From positions 1-52,399 of the forward strand of contig JAFGGI010000037.1 of assembly GCA_016930635.1 (NCBI GenBank): a stretch of 52,399 bases of DNA, in the 5' to 3' direction. Shown in pieces: positions 8,776-16,080 of the stretch. The stretch comes from Sedimentisphaerales bacterium. GTDB lineage: Bacteria; Planctomycetota; Phycisphaerae; Sedimentisphaerales; UBA12454. Each line of letters begins with the position of its first letter. The first letter of the stretch is position 1. The notes beneath the pieces were generated by a model that searched no databases, was not told the origin of the DNA, and saw nothing but the letters and a program-made list of their open reading frames with translations. The position numbers were made by a program, and so were the translations under genes.

Positions 8776-8833
8776 GTTTTTGCCTCCCTAAAGATACCCT
8801 TTACATCAGGATACTAAATTTACATTACTCTCA

Positions 8834-9268
8834 TTAAGATGTAGTCGCCATTGGGTTAATGTCAGAATGAGACTCAATAGTACTGTTGGCTGAATCATAG
8901 CCTTCATTGGTGTATACGACTGTATAAGCACCATAACCAGTTGTAGCGCCACTGCGTGTAAGTGTCAAAGACCAGTCAACTTCGATGTCGCTTGATGGAC
9001 TTGTAACAGTACCTGCGGTGAAATACTTAGGTGCACTCATTGTTACATCAAGGTTAGCTGTATTAGTCTCATAGGTGCCCATCCTTGCGTGATAAACTTC
9101 CTGAGCTGCCTGGAAAGAAGCCAGGTAGTTAAATGCTTCTGCTGCTTTTGAACGCTCAACTGCAGCTCTAAAACGTGGTACAGCAAAAGCTGCTAATACG
9201 CCGATAATCACTATGACTACGGCGAGTTCGACCAGTGTAAAACCTTTTTTCATAGTTGTCTTTTTCAT
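8834..9268 (-). CDS. Type II secretion/type IV pilin-like pseudopilin (paralogue B)
   Basis: Same layout as its downstream paralogue: basic leader MKKTTMKKG, cleavage before FTLVELAVV, a long hydrophobic helix and a globular domain ending in a Ser/Thr-rich tail. The start at 9268 is supported by GGGAGG seven bases upstream; an in-frame ATG at 9310 would add 14 charged residues with no ribosome binding site. The two genes are 58 bases apart and both have GGGAGG, suggesting a shared transcript with strong independent initiation. A 9-bp inverted repeat lies in the leader upstream. Confidence 0.88.
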   Translation of the reverse strand: MKKTTMKKGFTLVELAVVIVIIGVLAAFAVPRFRAAVERSKAAEAFNYLASFQAAQEVYHARMGTYETNTANLDVTMSAPKYFTAGTVTSPSSDIEVDWSLTLTRSGATTGYGAYTVVYTNEGYDSANSTIESHSDINPMATTS

Positions 9269-9315
9269 TTTTGTTACCTCCCGGAAATCCCTTTCTCTCG
9301 TATCATCCATTTACA

Positions 9316-9396
9316 AAAGTTTCCAAAATTCAGTTTAAAAATCTCAAATACGCTCATAATTCCTCATGCATCTACCATAGGTGCACAGGAAACTTT
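9316..9396. repeat. 9-bp inverted repeat in the leader of the pseudopilin pair
   Basis: AAAGTTTCC (9316-9324) and GGAAACTTT (9388-9396) are perfect inverted copies 63 bases apart, upstream of the minus-strand pseudopilin genes. An AT-rich TATA-like stretch lies just beyond (about 9400-9420) and is a possible minus-strand promoter. The repeat could be an mRNA leader stem or a protein-binding dyad. Confidence 0.5.
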
Positions 9397-9537
9397 CGTC
9401 TGTATAAATATATACAAAGTAAAATGTAACGATGCTGAACTAATGGAAATAAAGGTTATAACGTCCGGTAAAATGGAAAAACGCGTGTTATCAGGGGAAG
9501 GTTTGCTGAAAATTCTTTAGAAAAATTTTTATTTTTT

Positions 9538-10989
9538 TCAGCGTCTCTGCCAGGAAACGGCATAAGAGGTAAAAGAAGCCGGTAAATCGGCATTCAGACT
9601 ATTAGAGATAACAAGCTGATATTCGGTATTCGGGTCAAGCTCGACATAAAGGTGTTCAACATTATCCACAGGGCTGTCACTGTAATCGACAAGTTTATTG
9701 CCGCCGGCAGCATCAATTGTCCATAATTCAAGTCTTAAATCCGCCTGGGATTGCTGAGGCTCAAAAGGATAACTGTTCTCATAACTCTTATTCCACACAA
9801 GAGTCGAAGAAAGATGTGTTTTTTCAGTTATATCCGTTTTGAAACGATACACTTTTTCAGCAATATAGTTCGGCTCGATCGCATCACTGTCCCAGCCGAT
9901 TGCCTTTACAGCCCCGCCATTTTGTATACCAGCGGTAAGGACTTTGTATGCAGCAGGGGCATCAACCATTCCTGCCCCCTGTTTAAAATCAAGAGGATGC
10001 TCGTGGTCATCGCCGCTTGTCGACCCGCCTTTATGCCATCCTGAAAGCTTTTCAGCACTGGTCAGCAGAATTGATTTCATAACGCAATTGCCCACAAAAG
10101 GAAATATCGTCATTTGCAGGTTCGGGTCGCTTTTGGCCTTTTGAACAAGTTGACAAGCAACGCCGGCAACTACAGGAACGGCAAAACTTGAGTAGTCACC
10201 ACAGGGCCTATAAGCTTCTTTACTGTCCCCGACAGCTATAAGGCAATTACCGGGAGCAACGATATCAGGCTTACAGCGGCCGTCAAGTGTCGGTCCTGAA
10301 CTGGAATGATTCGCATCGGGAGCGGTAAATTTCGAAAGTGAGCCTGATGAATCGGCAACACCGACAGCAAGTATATTCGACCCTGCCGCAGGATAAAGCG
10401 ACAGATCGTGCCCATCGGTTCCATTCCCGATCGCAGCGATAATCAGAATACCAAAGCTCTCAGCCATTTTATCTACGCCTCTGGTCCACCAGTTCTCAAT
10501 AGACCAGCCAAGACTCATCGTAAGTAAATCAGCCTCCGGCCAAACACCTGAAAAGACGTACTTAACAAGAAAATGACGAAACTCATAGATATCAAGACCC
10601 GCATCAGGGCAGGCCCCCTGATAAGCAAAATCACCTATAGGCTCAAAAGATGCATCAGGATCGAAACCTGCAAGGATAGAAGCTATGGCTGTCGAATGGC
10701 TTGAAACACCCGCTTCCCGGCTGTCCTGGTCGTCATGAAATCTTATTTTTACATCTTCTAAACTATTATGTGAAATATCAGGCCTGTAATCATTTTGAGG
10801 CTCTGAATCAATATAGGTATTGCTGCGACAGACAACGCCGATATTTACACCTTCACCTGTAAGATTCGGGTCCAGAGAGGCAAGTTTGTACACACCGGCA
10901 ACTTCAAGACCGGCCGGCTGCAGCGAAGCCAAAGCCGCCGCCGTACAGCACAGCACAAAAACCATTATTAAACTCAAAAATCTGCTCAT
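9538..10989 (-). CDS. Exported subtilase (S8 family) with altered catalytic Asp position
   Basis: About 483 residues. The ATG at 10989 is chosen over an upstream TTG because it gives a clean signal peptide (MSRFLSLIMVFVLCCTAAALA). Subtilisin landmarks follow: the Asp block is IGVVCRSNT instead of the usual VIDTG (Asp replaced by Cys); the His block is SSHSTAIASILAG (His near residue 98); the oxyanion block is AAIGNGT; the substrate-binding stretch DIVAPG is present; and the Ser block is SSFAVPVVAG, with Ser kept. A beta-rich C-terminal domain of about 120 residues resembles a proprotein-convertase P/jelly-roll domain. It is either a divergent enzyme with a different acid or an inactive homologue. 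It stands alone with a 216-base gap to pyrR in the opposite orientation. Confidence 0.82.
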   Translation of the reverse strand: MSRFLSLIMVFVLCCTAAALASLQPAGLEVAGVYKLASLDPNLTGEGVNIGVVCRSNTYIDSEPQNDYRPDISHNSLEDVKIRFHDDQDSREAGVSSHSTAIASILAGFDPDASFEPIGDFAYQGACPDAGLDIYEFRHFLVKYVFSGVWPEADLLTMSLGWSIENWWTRGVDKMAESFGILIIAAIGNGTDGHDLSLYPAAGSNILAVGVADSSGSLSKFTAPDANHSSSGPTLDGRCKPDIVAPGNCLIAVGDSKEAYRPCGDYSSFAVPVVAGVACQLVQKAKSDPNLQMTIFPFVGNCVMKSILLTSAEKLSGWHKGGSTSGDDHEHPLDFKQGAGMVDAPAAYKVLTAGIQNGGAVKAIGWDSDAIEPNYIAEKVYRFKTDITEKTHLSSTLVWNKSYENSYPFEPQQSQADLRLELWTIDAAGGNKLVDYSDSPVDNVEHLYVELDPNTEYQLVISNSLNADLPASFTSYAVSWQRR

Positions 10990-11127
10990 CAAAACAGGAC
11001 CCTGAAATCTAGAAATAATCAATTGTATTATACCATATTTTGCCCAATTTTCCTACTCTATCTTTCTTGTTTTTTAACTCTTTTTCACTAAAGAACTAAC
11101 GGCATAAATAATACCTAATTTCTCCTC

Positions 11128-11156
11128 TTGCTAAATATAATGCCAGTTGCTATACT
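11128..11156 (+). promoter_or_regulatory. Sigma70-type promoter of the pyr operon
   Basis: TTGCTA (11128-11133), a 17-base spacer and TATACT (11151-11156) lie 50 bases before pyrR. The remaining leader is too short to hold a PyrR attenuator of the Bacillus kind. Confidence 0.65.
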
Positions 11157-11205
11157 CTCTACCGTTGTTTCGGACTTTTAGTGCGTTTAATTAAGCAATA
11201 ATTCT

Positions 11206-11733
11206 ATGAAAACCTTATTAAGCTCCGATAAAATCGCTGAGTGCATCACTGCGCTGGCCGATGAGGTTGCTCGGCAGAGAACCGAGAGCACCAGGATCGC
11301 TATTATCGGTATCAGGAGCAGAGGAGAGGTTCTTGCCAAACGCTTAAGCGCAATACTGTCCAAAAAATTCGGCACAGAAATTCCCTGCGGCACACTGGAT
11401 ATAACTTTGTATCGCGATGACATAAATAACCCTCAAGGCTTATCACAGCCTGTCGTAAGAAGTACCGAAATCGGTTTCGATATTGACGAAAAAATCATCA
11501 TACTTGTCGATGACGTTCTGCACACAGGCAGAAGTACACGCGCAGCAATGGATGCACTGATTGACCTGGGAAGACCAAAGGCTATCAAGCTTGCAGTGCT
11601 GGTCGAGAGGTCCGGCAGAGAGTTGCCCATTGCGGCAGACTTTACAGGGATCAAAGCAGACCTGCCCGCTAAAGAAAATGTGCAGGTAAATTTTGTTGAA
11701 TCCGACGGAAAAGATCAGGTAATCATAACTTAA
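11206..11733 (+). CDS. pyrR: PyrR-type bifunctional pyr regulator / uracil phosphoribosyltransferase
   Basis: A 175-residue type I phosphoribosyltransferase of the PyrR family. The PRPP-binding loop is IIILVDDVLHTGRSTRAAMD (about residues 92-111), and the N-terminus has GIRSRGEVLAKRL, typical of PyrR. Family members make UMP from uracil and PRPP and in some bacteria bind pyr mRNA. It heads the pyrimidine cluster, with pyrB 19 bases downstream, which fits a regulatory or salvage role. No obvious ribosome binding site precedes the ATG. RNA-binding regulation is not shown by the sequence, because no attenuator structure is evident. Confidence 0.9.
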   Translation: MKTLLSSDKIAECITALADEVARQRTESTRIAIIGIRSRGEVLAKRLSAILSKKFGTEIPCGTLDITLYRDDINNPQGLSQPVVRSTEIGFDIDEKIIILVDDVLHTGRSTRAAMDALIDLGRPKAIKLAVLVERSGRELPIAADFTGIKADLPAKENVQVNFVESDGKDQVIIT

Positions 11734-11752
11734 TCCCGGATAGGCAGGAATT

Positions 11753-12733
11753 TTGAAGAAAAATCAGTTCATCTGGAAACGCAAGCACCTCCTGGGGCTG
11801 CGTAGTTTGAGCAGAGAAGAGATCGAACATATTCTTGACACCGCCAAAGGCTTTGAACAAATAAGCACCAGAAGCATCAAGAAGGCCCCTACCCTTCGCG
11901 GCAAGGTAGTGGTAAATCTGTTCTTCGAAGACAGCACAAGAACCCGAAACAGTTTCGCACTGGCAGCAAACAGATTAAGCGCTGATGTTATAGAATTCAC
12001 CCAGAAAAGCAGCAGTGTAAGCAAGGGCGAGACACTGCTGGACACCGCAAAAAACCTCGAAGCAATGGGAATTGATATAGTCGTTATAAGACACAGCGCA
12101 GGGGGCGTGCCTAAGTTTCTCAGCAGGAATATAAATGCCAGCGTGGTAAACGCCGGCGACGGCTTCTGTGAGCATCCTACCCAGGCACTTCTCGATACAT
12201 ATACAATAAGAGAAATAAAAGGTTCGCTTGAAGGACTCAAGATAGCAATCGTAGGCGATATTGCTCACTCACGTGTTGCAAGAAGTGATATATACGCAAT
12301 GACAAAATTAGGAGCCCAGGTTATTCTTGTCGGACCGCCTACTTTGATGCCGGCCAAAGTCGAACAGCTCCCGGTCAAAGTAAGCTATTCGCTCGATGAT
12401 ATTCTCGGCGAACTCGATGTAATTAACATGTTAAGGATCCAGTTCGAAAGACTCGGCAGCAATCCATTCCCATCAATAAAGGAATACTCACACTATTTCG
12501 GCCTGACCGTTGACAGGATGAAAAAAGCAAAAAAGGACATCCTTGTTATGCATCCCGGTCCTATTAACAGAGGTCTTGAGATGGAAAGCGAAGTAGCCGA
12601 CGGTCCAAACAGTGTTATCCTGCAGCAGGTCAAAAACGGCCTTGCAGTCAGAATGGCGGTACTGTTTCTCGTAAATCAGGGCGCAATGATGCGGCAGAAA
12701 ATAAAAGACAGAAGAGAAAGGCTTGAAGATTAA
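11753..12733 (+). CDS. pyrB: Aspartate carbamoyltransferase catalytic chain
   Basis: It catalyses carbamoyl phosphate plus L-aspartate to N-carbamoyl-aspartate, the committed step of pyrimidine synthesis. Key motifs are FFEDSTRTRNSF (carbamoyl phosphate site, about residue 56), HPTQALLDTYT (about 140) and MHPGPINRG near the end. The start is TTG with AGGAA just upstream; the encoded N-terminus KRKHLLGLRSLSREEIE aligns with the family start. At 326 residues it is full length. Its stop codon TAA shares one base with the ATG of pyrC, so translation is coupled. No regulatory chain (pyrI) is nearby. Confidence 0.95.
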   Translation: MKKNQFIWKRKHLLGLRSLSREEIEHILDTAKGFEQISTRSIKKAPTLRGKVVVNLFFEDSTRTRNSFALAANRLSADVIEFTQKSSSVSKGETLLDTAKNLEAMGIDIVVIRHSAGGVPKFLSRNINASVVNAGDGFCEHPTQALLDTYTIREIKGSLEGLKIAIVGDIAHSRVARSDIYAMTKLGAQVILVGPPTLMPAKVEQLPVKVSYSLDDILGELDVINMLRIQFERLGSNPFPSIKEYSHYFGLTVDRMKKAKKDILVMHPGPINRGLEMESEVADGPNSVILQQVKNGLAVRMAVLFLVNQGAMMRQKIKDRRERLED

Positions 12734-14031
12734 TGCCAAGTTTGCTCATAAAAAATGGTCGCGTAATAGACCCAGCCAATGACATAAACGAAAAGGCTGA
12801 TATTCTTGTCGTTGACGGCAGCATCGCACAGGTCGGCAAAATCGAGGCAACATCTGATTTAACGATTAACGCTAAGGGTAAATTTGTCCTGCCGGGCCTT
12901 ATTGATATTCACGTCCATTTCCGCGAACCGGGCGATGAGGAAGAAGAAACAATCGCTTCGGGCTCAGCTGCCGCTGTAGCAGGCGGATTTACTTCGGTTG
13001 TCTGTATGCCGAATACCAATCCGCCGATCGACGATGCCACAAGCGTCGAATATGTCCATAGAATGGCCAGGCAGGCAAGAAAAACTCATGTTTATGTAAT
13101 GGGCGCAATAACAAAAGACAGGGCCGGCGAACAGCTTAGTGAAACTGGCTTTATGATTCAGGCAGGCGCGGTCGGCTTTACCGACGACGGCAACGGTGTC
13201 CAGAATACATCAATGATGCTAAAGGCTCTTAAATATGCTTCAATGTTCAAAAATATCGTCATCGCTCAACATTGTGAAGACACTTCTCTGGGTACTAAAG
13301 GCGTAATGAATGCAGGTTATAATTCAACTGTGCTCGGCCTGCCCGGAATAGATCCGCTGGCCGAAGAAATGATGGTCTGGCGGGATATACAGCTCGTAAG
13401 AAAGACAAAAATGCGATATCACGTCCAGCATGTCTCCACTGCTCGTTCGGTAGAACTTATTCGCCAGGCTAAACACCAGGGCCTGCCGATAACCTGCGAA
13501 GTTACACCTCATCATCTGCTTTTGACCGATGCAGCCTGCTGCGATTACGACACAAATCACAAGGTCAATCCGCCATTGCGAACCGATGATGATATCAAAG
13601 CTATAAAACAGGGAATACAGGATGGTACTATTGACGCACTTGCATCAGATCATGCGCCGCATCTTAGAAGCGAAAAGGAACTTGAATTCCTGGCGGCACC
13701 CTTCGGAATAGCAAGCCTCGAATGTGCATTAGGCTTATATATAAAGGCATTGATTGAGCCGAGAGTTATCGATTGGCCGCAGCTCGTATCTATAATGACT
13801 CAAAGACCCGCCCAGATAATCAGCGTCGATAAAGGCACACTGGGCAAGGGTAAACAGGCTGATATAACTATTATAGACCCAGAAGCAACCTACAGAGTTG
13901 ACGTTAATAAATTCCGCTCGAAAAGCAAAAACTGCCCTTACGACGGCTGGAAACTGGCCGGCAAAGTCGAATACACCATCGTCGGCGGAGAAATAAGGTA
14001 TTCATCACGAAAGCAGGACAGTGCTGATTGA
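12733..14031 (+). CDS. pyrC: Dihydroorotase (type I)
   Basis: A cytoplasmic zinc enzyme that cyclises carbamoyl-aspartate to dihydroorotate. Metal-binding DIHVHFREPG lies near residue 58, followed by GFTDDGNGVQ, CEVTPHHL and ASDHAPH, all expected for the 430-residue type I enzyme usually partnered with PyrB. The sequence appears intact and active. It overlaps pyrB by one base and the following NYN-domain gene by 11 bases, a strong sign of one transcript. Confidence 0.95.
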   Translation: MPSLLIKNGRVIDPANDINEKADILVVDGSIAQVGKIEATSDLTINAKGKFVLPGLIDIHVHFREPGDEEEETIASGSAAAVAGGFTSVVCMPNTNPPIDDATSVEYVHRMARQARKTHVYVMGAITKDRAGEQLSETGFMIQAGAVGFTDDGNGVQNTSMMLKALKYASMFKNIVIAQHCEDTSLGTKGVMNAGYNSTVLGLPGIDPLAEEMMVWRDIQLVRKTKMRYHVQHVSTARSVELIRQAKHQGLPITCEVTPHHLLLTDAACCDYDTNHKVNPPLRTDDDIKAIKQGIQDGTIDALASDHAPHLRSEKELEFLAAPFGIASLECALGLYIKALIEPRVIDWPQLVSIMTQRPAQIISVDKGTLGKGKQADITIIDPEATYRVDVNKFRSKSKNCPYDGWKLAGKVEYTIVGGEIRYSSRKQDSAD

Positions 14032-14500
14032 CGGCTACAATCTGCTAAGAGCTATAGAGAATTTCTCAGAGCATCCCGAACCTATTACCGATGTCCAGCT
14101 ATGTATGGTTTTAAGCAGATACCTTCTCCGCGTAAAAAAGAAAGGAACAATCGTCTTTGATGGCACAGGACCAAGAGATAAAGTAATTTTTAGAAACATA
14201 AGAAACCTCGAAGTGATATTTTCAGGTACGAGTCATGAAGCCGATGATATCATTGAAAAGCTAATACTGGAAAATACCGCACCGAAAAGGCTCGTCGTCG
14301 TCAGCAGTGACAGGAGAGTCAAAGCCGCTGCTAAAAAACGAAGGGCAACATCCATTAGCTCTTTAGATTTCTGGGAAGAAGTAATAAAACAGCTTGAAAA
14401 GAAAAGGAGAAAACCTGAGCCCCGCCAGAAGTTTTCAGGAATAAGCGAATTCGAAACAGACCTCTGGCTCAAAGAATTCGGCCTAAAAAAGGACACTTGA
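14021..14500 (+). CDS. NYN/PIN-like ribonuclease domain protein (YacP-like)
   Basis: A 159-residue protein starting VLIDGYNLLRA, the acidic-site signature of the NYN (YacP/DUF901) branch of PIN-like nucleases. Further conserved acidic positions are in FDGTGPRD, SHEADDIIEK and VVVSSDRRVK, where Asp residues would bind metal. The C-terminal third is Lys/Arg-rich. YacP homologues take part in RNA processing; the specific target here is unknown. Translation starts at a GTG with GCAGGA upstream, inside the last codons of pyrC. Placement between pyrC and aroA suggests cotranscription without implying a shared pathway. Confidence 0.85.
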   Translation: MLIDGYNLLRAIENFSEHPEPITDVQLCMVLSRYLLRVKKKGTIVFDGTGPRDKVIFRNIRNLEVIFSGTSHEADDIIEKLILENTAPKRLVVVSSDRRVKAAAKKRRATSISSLDFWEEVIKQLEKKRRKPEPRQKFSGISEFETDLWLKEFGLKKDT

Positions 14501-15810
14501 CCAAAACAAATCCTCCGAATACTATTGGCAATATGAAACTTATTGCGAAAAAATCCCGGTTAAGAGGCACTGTCGCCATCCCTACATCGAAGTCGCACAC
14601 TATACGCGCTGTCGCGATCGCCTCTCTGTCAGATGGAAAAAGTCTCATCAAAAATCCCCTTGCCTCAGGCGATACACTAAGCGCTGTAGATTGCTACAGG
14701 GCTTTAGGGGCCGATATAGACACAACAGATACCTCCTGCTGGATAGTTAAAGGAACGGCAGGCAAGATTATCCCGCCCGGCAAAATAATAGATATAGGTA
14801 ACTCCGGTACAAGTTTAAGGGTTGCCCTGGGCTCAGCAAGTCTTGCAACCCAAGGAGACAAGATAACCTTCACAGGTGACAAACAGATACAATCCCGACC
14901 GTTGGGACCCCTGCTGGATTCCCTTAATGATCTCGGAGCAAAGGCAAAATCGCTGAAGAATAACGGCTCTGCGCCGGTAGAGATAGAAGGCACACTGACT
15001 GGTGGAAAAACATCTATCAACTGTTTCACGAGCCAGTATCTAAGCAGCCTGCTGTTAGCGACACCTTTGGCTCAAAACAACAGCCAGATAGATGTAACGG
15101 TTCTTAACGAACCTGACTATGTGCAAATGACCCTGGACTGGTTGGACGCCCAGGGTATTGAATACGAGAATCAGGATTTTAAATGCCTCAAAGTCAAAGG
15201 CGGCCAGAAATACAAAGCCTTCGACAAAACTATACCTGCTGATTTCTCCAGCGCGACATTCTTCCTCTGCGCAGGCGCTATACTCGATGCCGATATAACA
15301 ATTACCGGCCTTGATTTCTCAGACAGCCAGCCCGACAAGGCTGTAGCTGATTACCTCAAACAAATGGGAGCGAAAATCGATATCACCGCCGAAGGTGTAC
15401 ATATAAAAACAAGCCAGTTAAAAGGCGCCGATATTGATATGAACCGAACGCCGGACGCTTTGCCCGCAATGGCTGTAACAGCGGCTATGGCCCAGGGTAC
15501 GACCACACTCGGCAACGTCCCCCAGGCCCGCGGCAAAGAGACCGACAGAATAACCTGTATGGCCCAGGAACTCACTAAATTAGGAATTAAAACCGAGGAA
15601 TTGCCTGACGGCCTTATCGTCCACGGCGGCAAACTTAAAGCAGCAAATCTGTCCGGCAGGGGCGACCACAGAATTGTTATGGCCCTGTCACTTGCAGCTA
15701 TGGCTCTGGATGAGCCTTGCGTTATCGATACGGCAGAGGCTATGAACGTCACTTTTCCCGACTATGTAAAGCTGATGAAATCCCTTGGCGCAAATATAGA
15801 GATAAAGTAG
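14497..15810 (+). CDS. aroA: 3-phosphoshikimate 1-carboxyvinyltransferase (EPSP synthase)
   Basis: It joins phosphoenolpyruvate to shikimate 3-phosphate in aromatic amino acid synthesis. Signature positions are visible: PTSKSHTIR (substrate Lys and Arg), GNSGTSLR (PEP loop), a PDALPAMAV block with the catalytic Asp, RGKETDRI (catalytic Glu and Arg) and GDHRIVMAL. At 430 or so residues it is full length. Two starts are possible: the TTG at 14497, overlapping the previous stop as TTGA with AAAGGA just upstream, or the ATG at 14533 (MKLIAKK), which fits the usual N-terminus but lacks a ribosome binding site. It is the last gene of the pyr-led transcript. Confidence 0.93.
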   Translation: MTKTNPPNTIGNMKLIAKKSRLRGTVAIPTSKSHTIRAVAIASLSDGKSLIKNPLASGDTLSAVDCYRALGADIDTTDTSCWIVKGTAGKIIPPGKIIDIGNSGTSLRVALGSASLATQGDKITFTGDKQIQSRPLGPLLDSLNDLGAKAKSLKNNGSAPVEIEGTLTGGKTSINCFTSQYLSSLLLATPLAQNNSQIDVTVLNEPDYVQMTLDWLDAQGIEYENQDFKCLKVKGGQKYKAFDKTIPADFSSATFFLCAGAILDADITITGLDFSDSQPDKAVADYLKQMGAKIDITAEGVHIKTSQLKGADIDMNRTPDALPAMAVTAAMAQGTTTLGNVPQARGKETDRITCMAQELTKLGIKTEELPDGLIVHGGKLKAANLSGRGDHRIVMALSLAAMALDEPCVIDTAEAMNVTFPDYVKLMKSLGANIEIK

Positions 15811-16080
15811 GACAATTGTCCGATAGCACCTCAAAAATCGACTAATTCTGCTAAAAATTTTTAGCTGTAACCCCTTGTGTTTTTGAATCTTAAGCCTAAA
15901 CGGCTTTTGAGCCCATCTTCCCAATAACTTTATCAGTTGCAATTGAGAAAACCAGAGTGGTAAAATATGTAAATGGAGGTGCAACTCTGGTGGGAAAAGA
16001 TGGGGAGTAGACATACACGTTAAAGTTGCATATGAATAAAACAAAAATATTTTCATAGGTAATTTTAAGGAGGCACACTC
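15811..16080 (+). promoter_or_regulatory. Structured leader/regulatory region of the pectate lyase gene
   Basis: Several dyads are visible. GCTAAAAATTTTTAGC (15850-15865) is a perfect 16-base palindrome. CCCATCTTCCCA (about 15912-15923) pairs with TGGGAAAAGATGGG (about 15991-16004), allowing a 2-base bulge. ACCAGAGT (15951-15958) pairs with ACTCTGGT (15984-15991) just inside it. TTGAGA (15943-15948), 17 bases and TATGTA (15966-15971) could be a promoter, which would put one ACCAGAGT arm in its spacer. A strong Shine-Dalgarno AAGGAGG (16067-16073) lies 7 bases before the ATG. Confidence 0.5.

Noticed and set aside
9269-9310. Longer N-terminus of the second pseudopilin
   Set aside because: The upstream ATG has no ribosome binding site and would extend the prepilin leader with charged residues; GGGAGG marks the start at 9268.
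11157-11205. PyrR-binding attenuator in the pyr leader
   Set aside because: The stretch after the promoter is only about 50 bases and shows no antiterminator/terminator pair.
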